Source of the DNA: WHSW01 sp963846165
Lineage (GTDB): Bacteria; Actinomycetota; Thermoleophilia; Solirubrobacterales; 70-9
NCBI GenBank assembly: GCA_963846165.1
Contig: CAWJUU010000008.1
Coordinates: forward strand, 310,001-374,000
Direction: 5' to 3'
DNA: 64,000 bases
The notes under the pieces are model-generated. The model made no database searches. It had not been told where the DNA came from and saw nothing but the letters and a program-made list of their open reading frames with translations. Positions 8,907 to 19,074 of this stretch are shown here, piece by piece (the first letter of the stretch is position 1; each line of letters starts with the position of its first letter). A program made the translations under genes and the position numbers.

Positions 8907-9180
8907 GGCTGGTGGCGTTTCGCTCGGGCCTGGGCGGGCGCGGGGCCTGGTGGCGTTCCGCTCGGTGCCGAGGCGGGGTGCGAGGCCTGGTCGGCTTGCA
9001 GTAAGGGAGGGAGTTGGGCTTGGCGCCGGCGCTCTTGGTCGGCCTCGAGGTCGCCAACCTCGGCCTCAATGCCTCGCCAAGCTCTGACGGCGGGTTAGTG
9101 CTCTATGACGACAACAACCTCGGTCTCGACGTCGAGGCACGGTTGCGGCCGGGGTTTGTGACCTGCGCTCGCACACACCC
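8907..9180 (+). repeat. Dispersed palindromic repeat element, copy 1
   Basis: This intergenic stretch repeats, at about 90% or better over its core, the reverse complement of 45307-45610. A 54-nt core (roughly 9069-9122) is identical in both copies. It begins with two tandem versions of GGTGGCGTTCCGCTCGG-like sequence and ends with GGGGTTTGTGACCTGCGC. One outer arm present in copy 2 is missing here. An open frame runs through it, but it is an artefact of the repeat. It lies directly downstream of rsfS. Confidence 0.7.
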
Positions 9181-9214
9181 TCGACTGATCCGGCTCTCCG
9201 TCCGACGCCCGTCC

Positions 9215-9220
9215 TAGCGT
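9215..9220 (+). promoter_or_regulatory. -10-like hexamer before the DivIVA-like gene
   Basis: TAGCGT is followed by 7 nt and then ATA at 9228. The spacing is the same as for ATG/GTG starts of other leaderless genes in the window. Confidence 0.35.
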
Positions 9221-9227
9221 TCTCTGC

Positions 9228-10034
9228 ATAGCGACGGGCACTTTCAAGAGGTCGCTGTTCGGCTACAGGCCGGGCGATGTGGATGCCGCGCTGGCGACGC
9301 GTGACTCGGCGCTCGCCCAGGCGACCGCAGCGCTGGCCGAGAGCGCGGCGGAGCTCGCCCTGTGCCGGACGCGCATCGCGCAGCTCGAGGTCGTCTGCGA
9401 CTCGCTTTCGGACCGGGTGGTGGGGCGTGAGCGCGAGCTCGAACACGTGCGGGCTGAGCTCGAGCGCCTTCATCAGGAGGACAGTCGCGGGATGCAGGTG
9501 CTGATGGCGCTCTCCGAGGAGCTCGAAGGCGTGCGGCGCCAGGCCCGTGGCCAGGCAACGCGGATGAGGCTGCGTGCGCTGCGCGACGCGGCCGAGCTCA
9601 GCGAGCGGATCACCGAGCTGAGCCGGCGCCCGGCCGAAGCGCGCGACCGGCTGCTCGACTCGCTTCATGAGGCGATCGCGCGCATCGCCGAGGCCGATGC
9701 CGAGCCGGAGGAGCTCGAGGCAGCCCCGGGCGCGCAGGTGCTGTGCTCGGCCGCCGACCTGTTCGAAGGGCTGGTCGAGGTCGAGGTCGGCCCGCTCGGG
9801 GACTTCTCGCAACTGGTCGGGTTCGAAGACGCGGCCGGCGCGATCGCGGCCACCTCGGAGATCTCGGTCAAGCGCTTCGCCCGTGGCCGAGCGACCTTGG
9901 AGATGAAGCTGGCCGAGCCGGTCGAGCTGCTGCGCGAGCTCGAGCAGCGGACGCCGTTCGAGTTCACGGTTCGCGATCGGCGCTTCGACCGGCTGGTGCT
10001 CGACGTCGACACCGAGGCCGCCGAAGCGGCCTAG
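9228..10034 (+). CDS. DivIVA-like coiled-coil protein, possible ATA start
   Basis: The N-terminus encoded at about 9255-9290 reads LFGYRPGDVDAAL, the DivIVA-domain signature (FGY plus EVDAFL-like). A long Glu/Arg/Leu-rich coiled coil follows (about residues 25-145) and then a globular, acidic C-terminal part. DivIVA-type proteins mark curved membrane, septum or pole and recruit partners. The first standard in-frame start (GTG 9279) would cut the signature. Upstream codons are open with no ATG/GTG/TTG, but ATA 9228 sits 7 nt after TAGCGT. The role in this organism is not known. Confidence 0.65.
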   Translation: MATGTFKRSLFGYRPGDVDAALATRDSALAQATAALAESAAELALCRTRIAQLEVVCDSLSDRVVGRERELEHVRAELERLHQEDSRGMQVLMALSEELEGVRRQARGQATRMRLRALRDAAELSERITELSRRPAEARDRLLDSLHEAIARIAEADAEPEELEAAPGAQVLCSAADLFEGLVEVEVGPLGDFSQLVGFEDAAGAIAATSEISVKRFARGRATLEMKLAEPVELLRELEQRTPFEFTVRDRRFDRLVLDVDTEAAEAA

Positions 10035-10039
10035 TACCC

Positions 10040-10642
10040 ATGAGCGGGCGCCCGCCGGCCGGGCGCAGCCCGATGCGCTCGTTCGACCCGCGCCGTGTCG
10101 GGGCGCTCGAGTGCAGGGCGTGGGAGACCTACTACCGCCGCAAGTGGGTGGCATTCCTGGCCGCCTCGGTCGGCATGGTGCGGGCGGCGTTCGGGATGAG
10201 CTGGCCGCGCACGGTGCGGGGGGCATGGCTGGTGCTGCGCGCGAATCAGGTCTGGGCGCCGTTTCCCGATAACGACCCGGAGGCCGCCCGCGCGCTGATG
10301 ACGCGGTTCTACCGCCTGCTTGCGGCGAGCGACCTGGTCACGTTCGACCCGGCGCGCGCAGCGGAGCTGGAGGTTGAGTGGTGGCGGGCGCATCGCGAGA
10401 ACCAGCACCGCGGCGGGGAGCGATCGGAGGAGCTGGTGCTCGCGATTCGCGACCTCTACGCCTACTGCTACGACGCCGAGCCCGACCAGGTGCGCCGGGC
10501 CGCGGAGCTGAGGACCGAGGCGATGGATGTCTCGGACCGCTGGGTAGACGCGGGAGCAGGGCCCGACGACCCCCTGCTCGCCACCGAGCGGGCGCTGCTG
10601 GTGCGCTCGTATGCGGCGCTGCTCGCCGCCGTGCATCGCTGA
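10040..10642 (+). CDS. Conserved hypothetical protein
   Basis: A 200-residue protein that I do not recognise as a named family. It is rich in Arg/Trp/Ala with a mildly hydrophobic segment (KWVAFLAASVGMVRAAFG) and a helical C-terminal half with AELEVEWWRAHRE and ELVLAIRDLYAYCYD. There is no signal peptide. ATG 10040 lies 5 nt after the DivIVA-like stop, so the two are probably cotranscribed. It ends 62 nt before the catabolic island begins. Confidence 0.7.
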   Translation: MSGRPPAGRSPMRSFDPRRVGALECRAWETYYRRKWVAFLAASVGMVRAAFGMSWPRTVRGAWLVLRANQVWAPFPDNDPEAARALMTRFYRLLAASDLVTFDPARAAELEVEWWRAHRENQHRGGERSEELVLAIRDLYAYCYDAEPDQVRRAAELRTEAMDVSDRWVDAGAGPDDPLLATERALLVRSYAALLAAVHR

Positions 10643-10683
10643 GCGGCTCGATCGGCCGCGCCTGCGTCGATGGGCGCTGAGCC

Positions 10684-10703
10684 TGTCGGATACATTATTC
10701 AGA
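10684..10703 (+). promoter_or_regulatory. Candidate GntR operator A overlapping the -10 region
   Basis: GGATACATTATTC (10688-10700) ends 4 nt before the ATG at 10705. The 16-18 bp around it are identical to site B at 13691-13708. TACATT also serves as a plausible -10, so a bound repressor would block transcription and initiation. Confidence 0.6.
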
Positions 10704-10704
10704 G

Positions 10705-11496
10705 ATGCTGAAGGGGTATTCATCGCCGCGCTCGCCCGAGGGCCGTGCGAGCCTGGTTGGCGCGCCGCCGTGGAGCTACGTCGGCGATCTGCTCGTGATC
10801 GAGTACTGGGCGGAGCCCGGCGGCGGCAGCCGCGGTGCTCCCGGCGCCGCTCGAGCCGCATCCCGACGGCGGCCGCGCGGCTGCGATGTTCATCGACTGG
10901 CAATCCTGCGGCGCGGATGCCGAGGAGCTGATCGACCCGTCGCGCTCCCAGTACAAGGAGTTCTTCGTCACCGTCAACGCGCTCTATGAGGGCGAGGAGG
11001 TGGCCTATTGCCCCTACATCTGGGTCGATCGCGACTTCGCCCTGGCGCGAGGCTGGATCCAGGGCTTTCCGAAGAAGCTCGGCTCGGTCTGGATCACACG
11101 CAGCTTCGGGCTCGAGACCGCGGCCGACCCGGGCGTCGGGGCGGGCTCGACCTTCGGCGGGACCTGCGCCGCCTACGAGCGCCGGCTCGCGCAGGGCACC
11201 GTCACCCTCGAGCGCCGCAGCGAGACGGGCTCCACGCACAACGACCCGCCGATCGTCAACGTCCGCCACTTCCCCCGGCTCGAGCGCGAGCGCCACTCCG
11301 AGCCGGCGGTGCACGAGCTCGTCCGCTCGAGCGCCTTTGACCGCTGCGTGTCCGAGATCTGGGAGGGCAGCGCCACGCTCGAGCTATTCGACGCCCCGGG
11401 CGAGGAGCTCGCCGCACTCGCCCCGGCGCGGGTCGGCAAGGGCTTTCGCTTCACCCTCGGCTACTCCGTCGACCACCTCGAGACCCTGACCGAGCT

Positions 11497-11500
<4 letters not shown>
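10705..11500 (+). CDS. Acetoacetate decarboxylase (ADC)-family protein, one frame break
   Basis: The first 40 or so residues (MLKGYSSPRSPEGRASLVG, then PPWSYVGDLLVIEYWAEP) run in one frame. The rest, from AAVLPAPLEPHPDGGRA through GFPKKLGSVWITRSF, runs in another, with the break near 10820-10835 in a GC repeat. The whole resembles the ADC superfamily, whose members include Schiff-base decarboxylases and hydrolyases of enol/keto acids. The lysine pair in GFPKKLG fits the active-site region. In this cluster it may act on a ring-cleavage product. It overlaps the next gene by GTGA. The chemistry is an inference. Confidence 0.7.
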
Positions 11501-13015
<1,515 letters not shown>

Positions 13016-13024
13016 CAACCAGCG

Positions 13025-13686
13025 TCAGCCTCCGTCGAAGAGCAGTTGCATCGCGCGCTCGAGGTGGCCACGCGCGAGCAGCTCGGCCTGCTCGGCGTTC
13101 GCCGGCCTCGATCGCGGCCGCGATCGACTTGTGGGCCTCGTTGTCGGCGGCGAGCCCGTCGGGGTCGAGGCGCGCCTCGTACAGCGCCGCGCCGATCCGA
13201 CCGATCCAGACGTGCTCCATGAACGGCCACCAGCTCGGGGTTGCCGGCGGCCTCGACCAGCGCGAGGTGAAAGTCGCGGTTGGCGCGCAGCAGCTTCGCC
13301 GCCGAGCGCCCGGCGCGCTCCTCGTCGCGGATCGCCGCGCGCATGCGGGCGATCGGCACCTCGAGCCGGCGCTCGGCCGCCAGCCTCGCCGCGCCCGGCT
13401 CGACCACGAGCCGGGTCTCATAGCTCGTGCGCAGCTGCTCATGCGTTGCGGACGCCACCCGCGCACCGCGGTTGGCGAACAGGTCGACGAGGCCCTCGGC
13501 CGCCAGTCGCCGCAGCGCCTCCCGCACCGGCGTGCGCGAGACCCCGAACTCGCTCGCCAGGTCCTCCTGATGCAGGCGCGAGCCGCGCTCGAGCTCGCCG
13601 CCGGCGATCCGCTCGCGGAGCACCACATAGACCTGATCGGCGACGCTTTGGACCTCGAACTCGGGGTTCTCGGTTTCGGTGGCCAT
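13025..13686 (-). CDS. GntR-family (FCD) transcriptional regulator, two frame breaks
   Basis: Residues 1-75 form the winged helix of GntR proteins, with LHQEDLASEFGVSRTPVREA as the recognition region. The following helical part (RLVVEPGAARLAAERRLEVP, then RDFHLALVEAAGNPEL) is the FCD ligand domain that binds organic acids. The frame shifts near 13222 and 13105, after which the protein ends as LERAMQLLFDGG at 13025. It is convergent with the aldehyde dehydrogenase and divergent from the gamma-glutamyl hydrolase. Only 23 bp separate the two divergent starts, and the operator lies in that gap. It is probably the local repressor of the catabolic island, released by a pathway intermediate. Confidence 0.8.
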
Positions 13687-13690
13687 GAGC

Positions 13691-13709
13691 TGTCGGATAC
13701 ATTATTCAG
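13691..13709. promoter_or_regulatory. Candidate GntR operator B in the divergent promoter
   Basis: GGATACATTATTC (13695-13707) fills the 23-bp gap between the gntR start (13686, minus) and the hydrolase ATG (13710, plus). It is the same sequence as site A. This placement suits autoregulation plus control of the rightward operon. Confidence 0.65.
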
Positions 13710-14454
13710 ATGTTCTCGGGCAGCGGCGAGCCAAGGATCGGGATGGTCGGCGACCGGCGCGAGGCGAGCTTCGGGGCCTGGCGGGACGTCGACCTGAGCT
13801 ACGTCTGGACCCACTACGTCGACGCCGTTGCCGGCGCCGGCGGGGCGCCGGTGGTCTTCCCGATCGCCGAGTGCTTCGCGCGAGACTCCGGCACTGGCGC
13901 TCGACAGCATCGACGGGCTTCTGCTCACGGGCGGGCGTGACCTCAACGCCCACAGCTACGGCGAGCAGCCGGCGCCTCAAAACGAGCCCGGCGACCCGCT
14001 GCGCGACCGGGTTGAAGCCGAGGTCGCGAGAGCCGCACTGGCCCGGGACCTGCCCGTGCTCGGGATCTGCCGAGGCATGCAGCTGCTCAATGTCGTCCTC
14101 GGCGGCGGCGTCGATCAGCACCTTCCCGACCCCGACCGCCTTCACCTCGGCGAGCCGGGCAGCTTCGTCGATCACCCGATCGCGGTCGAGCCCGGCACCC
14201 GTCTGGCAGCGATCCTCGGTGAGAGCCCGGCGCCGGTTCGCTCCCACCACCATCAGGCGGTCGACCCACTCGCCCCGGAGCTGGTCGTCGCCGCGCGCTC
14301 TCCCGACGGGCTGATCGAGGCCGCTGAGGCCCCCGACCGCGACTTCTGCCTCGCGGTCCTCTGGCACCCGGAGGAGAACCTCGCCGGTGGCGGGCTGGCG
14401 CTGTATGAGGCCCTCGTCGCAGCCGCCCGACGGCATGCCGAGGTGACAGCTTGA
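13710..14454 (+). CDS. Gamma-glutamyl-gamma-aminobutyrate hydrolase-like class I amidotransferase, one frame break
   Basis: A peptidase C26 family protein (PuuD-like), which cleaves gamma-glutamyl amides. The N-terminal half (IGMVGDRREASFGAWRDVDL) is in one frame and the rest in another, with the break near 13888. The nucleophile elbow is GICRGMQLLNV, with HHHQAVDPL and LWHPEE providing the His/Glu of the triad. Its TGA overlaps the TTG of the FAH-family gene, so it leads a rightward operon. In context it would remove glutamate from a gamma-glutamylated amine or acid made by the GS-like enzyme encoded at 21.8-23.1 kb. Confidence 0.8.
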
Positions 14455-15227
14455 GCGGCGCAGTCGGCTGGCCTCTGGCGCCGTCGAAGATCGTCGCCAC
14501 CCATCTCTCCTATCGGTCGCGGGTCGAGGAGTACCGGATGGCGGCGCCGCCCGAGGCACCGTCGTATTTCCTCAAGCCGCCGAGCTCGCTCGCCGGCGAC
14601 GGGGACGCGGTCGCCCGCCCGCGCGGCTGTCGCTTCCTCAACTACGAGGGTGAGATCGCGGTCGTGATCGGCCGCCGCGCGCACGGCGTCTCGCGCGGCG
14701 AGGCGCTCGAGTACGTCGCCGGCTACACGATCGCGAACGACTTCGGCGTCCACGACTTCCGCCACATCGATCGCGGCTCGATGCTGCGGGTCAAGGGCCA
14801 GGACGGCTTCTGCCCGCTCGGACCGCGGCTGGTCGAAGCGGCCGAGCTCGACCCCGCCGACCTCACCCTGCGCACCTACGTCAACGGCGAGGTCGTCCAG
14901 GAGGGCCACACCGGGACCGACCTGATCTTTCCCTTCGACTACCAGATCGCCGACGTCGCGCGACTGATCACGCTCGAGCCCGGTGACGTGCTGCTCACCG
15001 GGACGCCGGCCAACTCGCGCCCGGTGGAGCCGGGAGACCTGGTCGAGGTCGAGGTCGAGGGCATCGGCCGGCTGCGAAACTCGATCGTCGAGCTCGAACA
15101 TGAGCTCGAGGACGTCGGTGCGGCGCCCGAGGTCAGCGCCCAGACCCTGCACGTCGCCCTGGCGATGCCCGAGGACGAGGCCGAGCGTGCTACGGCCGAC
15201 TACCCGCCGCCTCGAAGCGCCGGATGA
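14451..15227 (+). CDS. Fumarylacetoacetate hydrolase-family isomerase/decarboxylase (HpaG/HpcE-like)
   Basis: A 258-residue FAH-fold enzyme. Metal-ligand and core motifs are visible: FLNYEGEIAVVIGRRA, GYTIANDFGVHDFR, KGQDGFCPLGP and the terminal GDVLLTGTPANS. The closest remembered functions are 2-hydroxyhepta-2,4-diene-1,7-dioate isomerase / 5-oxopent-3-ene-tricarboxylate decarboxylase of homoprotocatechuate breakdown. It starts at TTG within the upstream stop and overlaps the dioxygenase gene, so the three are translationally coupled. Its frame is intact, unlike its neighbours. Confidence 0.85.
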   Translation: MSGAVGWPLAPSKIVATHLSYRSRVEEYRMAAPPEAPSYFLKPPSSLAGDGDAVARPRGCRFLNYEGEIAVVIGRRAHGVSRGEALEYVAGYTIANDFGVHDFRHIDRGSMLRVKGQDGFCPLGPRLVEAAELDPADLTLRTYVNGEVVQEGHTGTDLIFPFDYQIADVARLITLEPGDVLLTGTPANSRPVEPGDLVEVEVEGIGRLRNSIVELEHELEDVGAAPEVSAQTLHVALAMPEDEAERATADYPPPRSAG

Positions 15228-16144
15228 TCCTGCGCCTGCACCACGCTTCACTGCGCGTCCGCGACGCCGTCGAGGCGCGCGAGCGCGTGGTCGCTGCTCT
15301 ACGGCCTCAGCGGCGACGGCGACGCCGAGGGCGCCTTGCTTCGTTGCGCCTACGAGGACTTCTGCCTCGAGTTGCGTCGCAGCGACTCCGACCCCGGGGT
15401 CGAGCATGTCGCTTACGAGCTGCGCTCCGGTGTCTCGCTCGAAGACGCCGCCACGAGGCTGGGTGAGGCCGGGGAGAGCCCGAGGAGGTCGAGGTGCCCG
15501 GGCGCGGAGGCGGCCTCCGGGTCGCCGATCCGGACGGGAATCGGATCGTTCTGGTCGAGCGCCTGATCCCCGAGGATCGAAAGCCCGCGGTCGCCCGCTT
15601 CACCGACGAGCTGCCGGGCTTTCACCCGCGCCGCCTCCAGCACGTCAACTACCTGACCGGTGACGCGCCGCGAATGGCCGATTGGTACGAGCGCGCGCTC
15701 GGGCTCGGGGTCAGCGACTGGATCGGGGAAGGAGCGGTGTGGATGCATGCCGACCGCGACCACCACGTGATCGCCTTCCTCGACAAGGGCTACGCGCACA
15801 TCCATCACCTCGCCTTCGAGCTCACCGACTGGGGCGAGATGCGGGTCGCGCTCGATCATCTCGCCCAGCACGGCCGGCCGATCGCCTGGGGGCCCGGGCG
15901 CCACACGATGGCCCAGAACCTGTTCGCCTACTGCCGCATGGTCGAGGAGGAGGTCTTCGTCGAGCTCTTCTGCGACATGGAGCAGCTCGAGCCCGACCAC
16001 GAGCCGCGCTTCTTCGCCGATGATCCGCACGGGTCGAACGCCTGGGGGATCTTGCCGCCGCGCTCGTACTTTCGCTTCGACCGCGAGGCGATCGAGGCCG
16101 AGCGCGAGCAGCTCGAGGCGCTTCAGGGCCTCGAGCGCGACTGA
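15224..16144 (+). CDS. Type I extradiol ring-cleavage dioxygenase, two frame breaks
   Basis: A two-domain vicinal oxygen chelate enzyme of about 305 residues. The catalytic C-terminal half is intact and shows the Fe(II) ligands: His in RLQHVNYLTG, His in YAHIHHLAFEL and Glu in EEVFVELFCDME. The HTMAQNLFAYC segment is typical of catechol/homoprotocatechuate 2,3-dioxygenases. The N-terminal half is split near 15290 and 15480. It probably opens a catechol ring meta to the hydroxyls, feeding the aldehyde dehydrogenase and FAH enzyme of the same cluster. HpaD-like and catechol 2,3-dioxygenase identities are both possible. Confidence 0.82.
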
Positions 16145-16172
16145 AGCCCGAGCGGCAATCGGCCCGAAGGGG

Positions 16173-16203
16173 TTGACGCCGACGGCTTACATAATGTATA
16201 CAT
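16173..16203 (+). promoter_or_regulatory. Sigma-70-type promoter with GntR operator C
   Basis: TTGACG (16173-16178), an 18-nt spacer and TATACA (16197-16202) form a good promoter for the permease operon. TACATAATGTA and ATGTATACAT, both palindromic, overlap the -10. Read on the other strand they contain ATACATTAT, the core shared with sites A and B. TGTATACA resembles known FCD-GntR sites. Confidence 0.6.
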
Positions 16204-16257
16204 CCGGCGATTGAGGATCGATCCGGGGACGCCCCGCGTCCGCGGGAGGAGGATCGA

Positions 16258-17850
16258 ATGGAAGCGACCACCGTGAACCGCGGCGCCGGCGACGTCGAGC
16301 CGGCCAAGCTTCGCCGGACCGCACTCGGCGTCCCCGACATCGTCTTCTTCATCGTCGCGGCCTCGGCCCCGTTGACGGTGATCGCCGGCGGCGTCGCGAC
16401 CACCTACCTGGTCACCGGCAACGCCGGGGTGCCGCTGCTCTTCCTGGTGCTCGGCGCGATCCTCGCCCTGTTCGTCACCGGGTACGCGGCGATGAGCCAT
16501 CACATCACCAACGCCGGCGCCTTCTACGCCTACGTCTCGAAGGGGATCGGCAAGATCCCGGGGGTCGGAACCGCCTTCCTGGCCCTGGTCGCCTACAACT
16601 CGATGCAGATCGGGATCCTGGGCCTGTTCGGCGCCGTATTCAGCGGCTTCATGGCGCAGCACACGAGCCTCGACTGGCAGTGGTACACGTGGGTGTTCGT
16701 CGCGATCGCGGTGATCGGGGTGCTCGGCTGGCTCCGCGTCGACCTGAACGCGAAGGTGCTCGCGATCTTCCTCACGCTCGAGATCATCGTCGTCGTCATC
16801 TTCGACCTGGTCGTGGTCGGCAATCCGGGCCCTGACGGGATCACCGGCGACGCGTTCAACCCCGACATCGCCTTCGGCGCCGGTCTCGGCGCCGCGCTTG
16901 CGTTCACGATGGCGGCGTTCGTCGGCTTCGAGTCGGCGGCGATCTACGGCGAGGAGTGCAAGGAACCGCGTCGCACGGTCGCCCGGGCGACCTACATCGC
17001 GCTCGGGATCACCTCGCTCTTCTACGCGTTCTCGGCCTGGATGCTGCTGAGCGCGGTCGGTCCCGCCGTCGCCACCGACCCGGCGGCGCTGGTCGAGGGG
17101 GGGTTCACGACGCCCGACGGCAAGGCGCCGGATCCGACCTCGATCCTGTTCATCACCCTCAATGTCGAGATCAGCACGACAATGGCCGACGTCGCGACCC
17201 TGCTCTTCTGCACCAGCCTGTTCGCGGCTTCGCTCTCCTTCCACAACGCGGTCTCGCGCTACTTCTTCGCGCTCGGGCGCGCGGGCGTGCTCCCGAGCGC
17301 GTTCGGCCGCACGCGCGGCAGCGGCGCGCCCTACGTCGGCTCGATCGCGCAGACGCTGATCGCCGCCTCGGTGGTCGCGATCTTCGCGCTCTCCGACAAC
17401 GACCCGGTGCTGGAGCTGTTCACCTGGCTCACGAACCTCGGCGCGCTCGGCGTGATCGCGCTCCTGGCGCTGGCCTCGTTCGCGGTCGTCGGCTACTTCA
17501 GCCGCCACCCGCACGGCGAGACGACGTGGACCTCGAGGGTCTCCCCGGCGCTCGCCGGGATCGGGCTGACCGCGGTGTTCATCATCGCGCTCTCGAACTT
17601 CAACCTGCTGATCACGGGGATCCCCGATGCTCCCCGCGACGATCGCTCGATCATCCTGCCTGCGATCCTGCTCGCCGGCGCGGTGATCGGCCTGATCGTC
17701 GGCGCCGTGCTGCGCTCGACCCGGCCCGATATCTACGCGCGGATCGGCGAGATGGGGGAGGAGGACGGCGAACCGGCGCTCGCGCAACCGCCGCCGCCCG
17801 ACCAGCCGCCGCCTCCCGCGCCGCCGCCGCCCCCCGCGGCGCCGGGATGA
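16258..17850 (+). CDS. APC-family amino acid/amine permease
   Basis: A 530-residue cytoplasmic-membrane transporter with about 12 hydrophobic helices. Helix 1 carries GVPDIVFFIVAASAPLTV, as in the amino acid-polyamine-organocation superfamily, and GFESAAIYGEE matches the helix 6 region. The last 25 residues are almost pure Pro/Ala. The start follows a strong Shine-Dalgarno (GGGAGGAGG) and the promoter/operator at 16173-16203. In this cluster it should import the amino acid or amine that the decarboxylase and gamma-glutamyl ligase use. The substrate is inferred only from context. Confidence 0.85.
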   Translation: MEATTVNRGAGDVEPAKLRRTALGVPDIVFFIVAASAPLTVIAGGVATTYLVTGNAGVPLLFLVLGAILALFVTGYAAMSHHITNAGAFYAYVSKGIGKIPGVGTAFLALVAYNSMQIGILGLFGAVFSGFMAQHTSLDWQWYTWVFVAIAVIGVLGWLRVDLNAKVLAIFLTLEIIVVVIFDLVVVGNPGPDGITGDAFNPDIAFGAGLGAALAFTMAAFVGFESAAIYGEECKEPRRTVARATYIALGITSLFYAFSAWMLLSAVGPAVATDPAALVEGGFTTPDGKAPDPTSILFITLNVEISTTMADVATLLFCTSLFAASLSFHNAVSRYFFALGRAGVLPSAFGRTRGSGAPYVGSIAQTLIAASVVAIFALSDNDPVLELFTWLTNLGALGVIALLALASFAVVGYFSRHPHGETTWTSRVSPALAGIGLTAVFIIALSNFNLLITGIPDAPRDDRSIILPAILLAGAVIGLIVGAVLRSTRPDIYARIGEMGEEDGEPALAQPPPPDQPPPPAPPPPPAAPG

Positions 17851-19050
17851 GTGCCCGCGCCTGAGCCTGCGGTGAGCACCTTCGCCGAGCGGATCACGGT
17901 CGGCGAGCTCGACGCCGACCCGTACCCGGTCTACGCGCGGCTGCGGTCCGAGGCGCCGGTCGCCTGGGTCCCGGCGGTCGAGATGTGGCTCGCGACCGGG
18001 TGGGATGAAGCGGTCCGCGTGGCATCCGAGCCCGAGCTGTTCGCCGCCGACATGCCGGGCTCGCCGATCGATCGCAGCTTCGGCAGCCCGACGATCCTCA
18101 CCTGCGACGGCGAGCCGCACCGCGAGCTCCGCAAGGCGGTCGATCCGAAGTTCCGCCCGCACGAGGTCGAGACCTACATCGACGCGCTGGTGACCCCGAT
18201 CGTCGACGCGCACCTCGCCGAGCTCGACCCGGCCGGCGAGGTCGAGCTGATGGGCGCCTACTTCGAGCCGGTGTCGGTGCTCAGCCTCGGAGCGGTGCTC
18301 GGGGTCGGCGACCTCGACGCCGACACCCTGCGCCGCTGGTTCGCGGCGCTTGCCGACGGCGCCACCAACTTCGAGCGCGACCCGGCCAAGCAGGCGCACT
18401 CCGACGCGGCCTGTGAGGAGATCGACGCGCGGCTCGCGCCGCTATTGGAGCGACTCGAGCGCGAGCCCGACGAGTCGACGATCGCGCACATGCTGCACGC
18501 GGGCATGCCCACGGGCGAGAGCCGCCCGCGGGAGGCGATCATGCCGACGATCAAGGTGATTCTGCTCGGCGGCATGCAGGAGCCCGGCCACGGTGCCGGC
18601 TCGGTGCTCTACGCGCTGCTGCGCCATCCGGAGCAGCTCGCCGAGGTCGCCGCCGACCTCGACGGGCTGCTGCCGGCGGCGATCGATGAGGGCATGCGCT
18701 GGGTCTCGCCGATCGGCACCCAGGGACGGCGGACAACCTGCGAGCTCGAGCTCGGCGGCGCCCGCCTGCCGGCCGACGCGCCGGTGGCGGCGGTGATCTC
18801 GTCGGCGAATCGAGACGAGCGGCGCTTTGAGGACCCCGACCGCTTCGACATCCACCGCGAGCGCAAGCGCCTCGCCACGTTCGGCTTCGGCCGCCACTTC
18901 TGCTCCGGGCACGCATTCGCCCGCGCCCAGGAGCGGATCGCTCTGCAGCGGCTGCTCGACTGCCACCCCGCGATCGAGCTCGCCGAGCCGCCCGAGTTCA
19001 GGGGCTGGGAGTTCCGCGCCCCGCGGGCGCTGCAGGTACGGCTGGGCTGA
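17851..19050 (+). CDS. Cytochrome P450, GcoA/CYP255A-like
   Basis: A 399-residue soluble P450. The haem-thiolate motif is FGFGRHFCSGHAFARA (about 348-363) and the K-helix ExxR is in DEGMRW. The I-helix reads LLGGMQEPGHGAG, where the usual acid-Thr pair is Glu-Pro. As I recall, the aromatic O-demethylase GcoA has an almost identical I-helix and shares the DPYPVYARLR and EPVSVLSLG segments. So an aryl-ether or substituted phenol substrate is plausible. No reductase gene adjoins it. GTG 17851 directly follows the permease stop. A second in-frame GTG lies 7 codons later. Confidence 0.85.
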   Translation: MPAPEPAVSTFAERITVGELDADPYPVYARLRSEAPVAWVPAVEMWLATGWDEAVRVASEPELFAADMPGSPIDRSFGSPTILTCDGEPHRELRKAVDPKFRPHEVETYIDALVTPIVDAHLAELDPAGEVELMGAYFEPVSVLSLGAVLGVGDLDADTLRRWFAALADGATNFERDPAKQAHSDAACEEIDARLAPLLERLEREPDESTIAHMLHAGMPTGESRPREAIMPTIKVILLGGMQEPGHGAGSVLYALLRHPEQLAEVAADLDGLLPAAIDEGMRWVSPIGTQGRRTTCELELGGARLPADAPVAAVISSANRDERRFEDPDRFDIHRERKRLATFGFGRHFCSGHAFARAQERIALQRLLDCHPAIELAEPPEFRGWEFRAPRALQVRLG

Positions 19051-19062
19051 GGCTCGGCTGGG

Positions 19063-19068
19063 TACGGT
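19063..19068 (+). promoter_or_regulatory. -10-like hexamer for the leaderless decarboxylase gene
   Basis: TACGGT, then TCACCC (6 nt), then GTG 19075. No Shine-Dalgarno sequence is present. Confidence 0.4.
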
Positions 19069-19074
19069 TCACCC

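Noticed and set aside
9014..9217. Small ORF (with LYDDNNLGLD) in repeat copy 1
   Set aside because: The same sequence recurs in copy 2 within a palindrome; the identity extends through nucleotide positions irrespective of codons, so it is a repeat and not a gene.
16123..18399. 758-codon open frame on the minus strand opposite the permease and P450
   Set aside because: It mirrors two clear genes in high-GC DNA, is made of Arg/Gly/Glu-rich low-complexity text, and has no motif or start signal.
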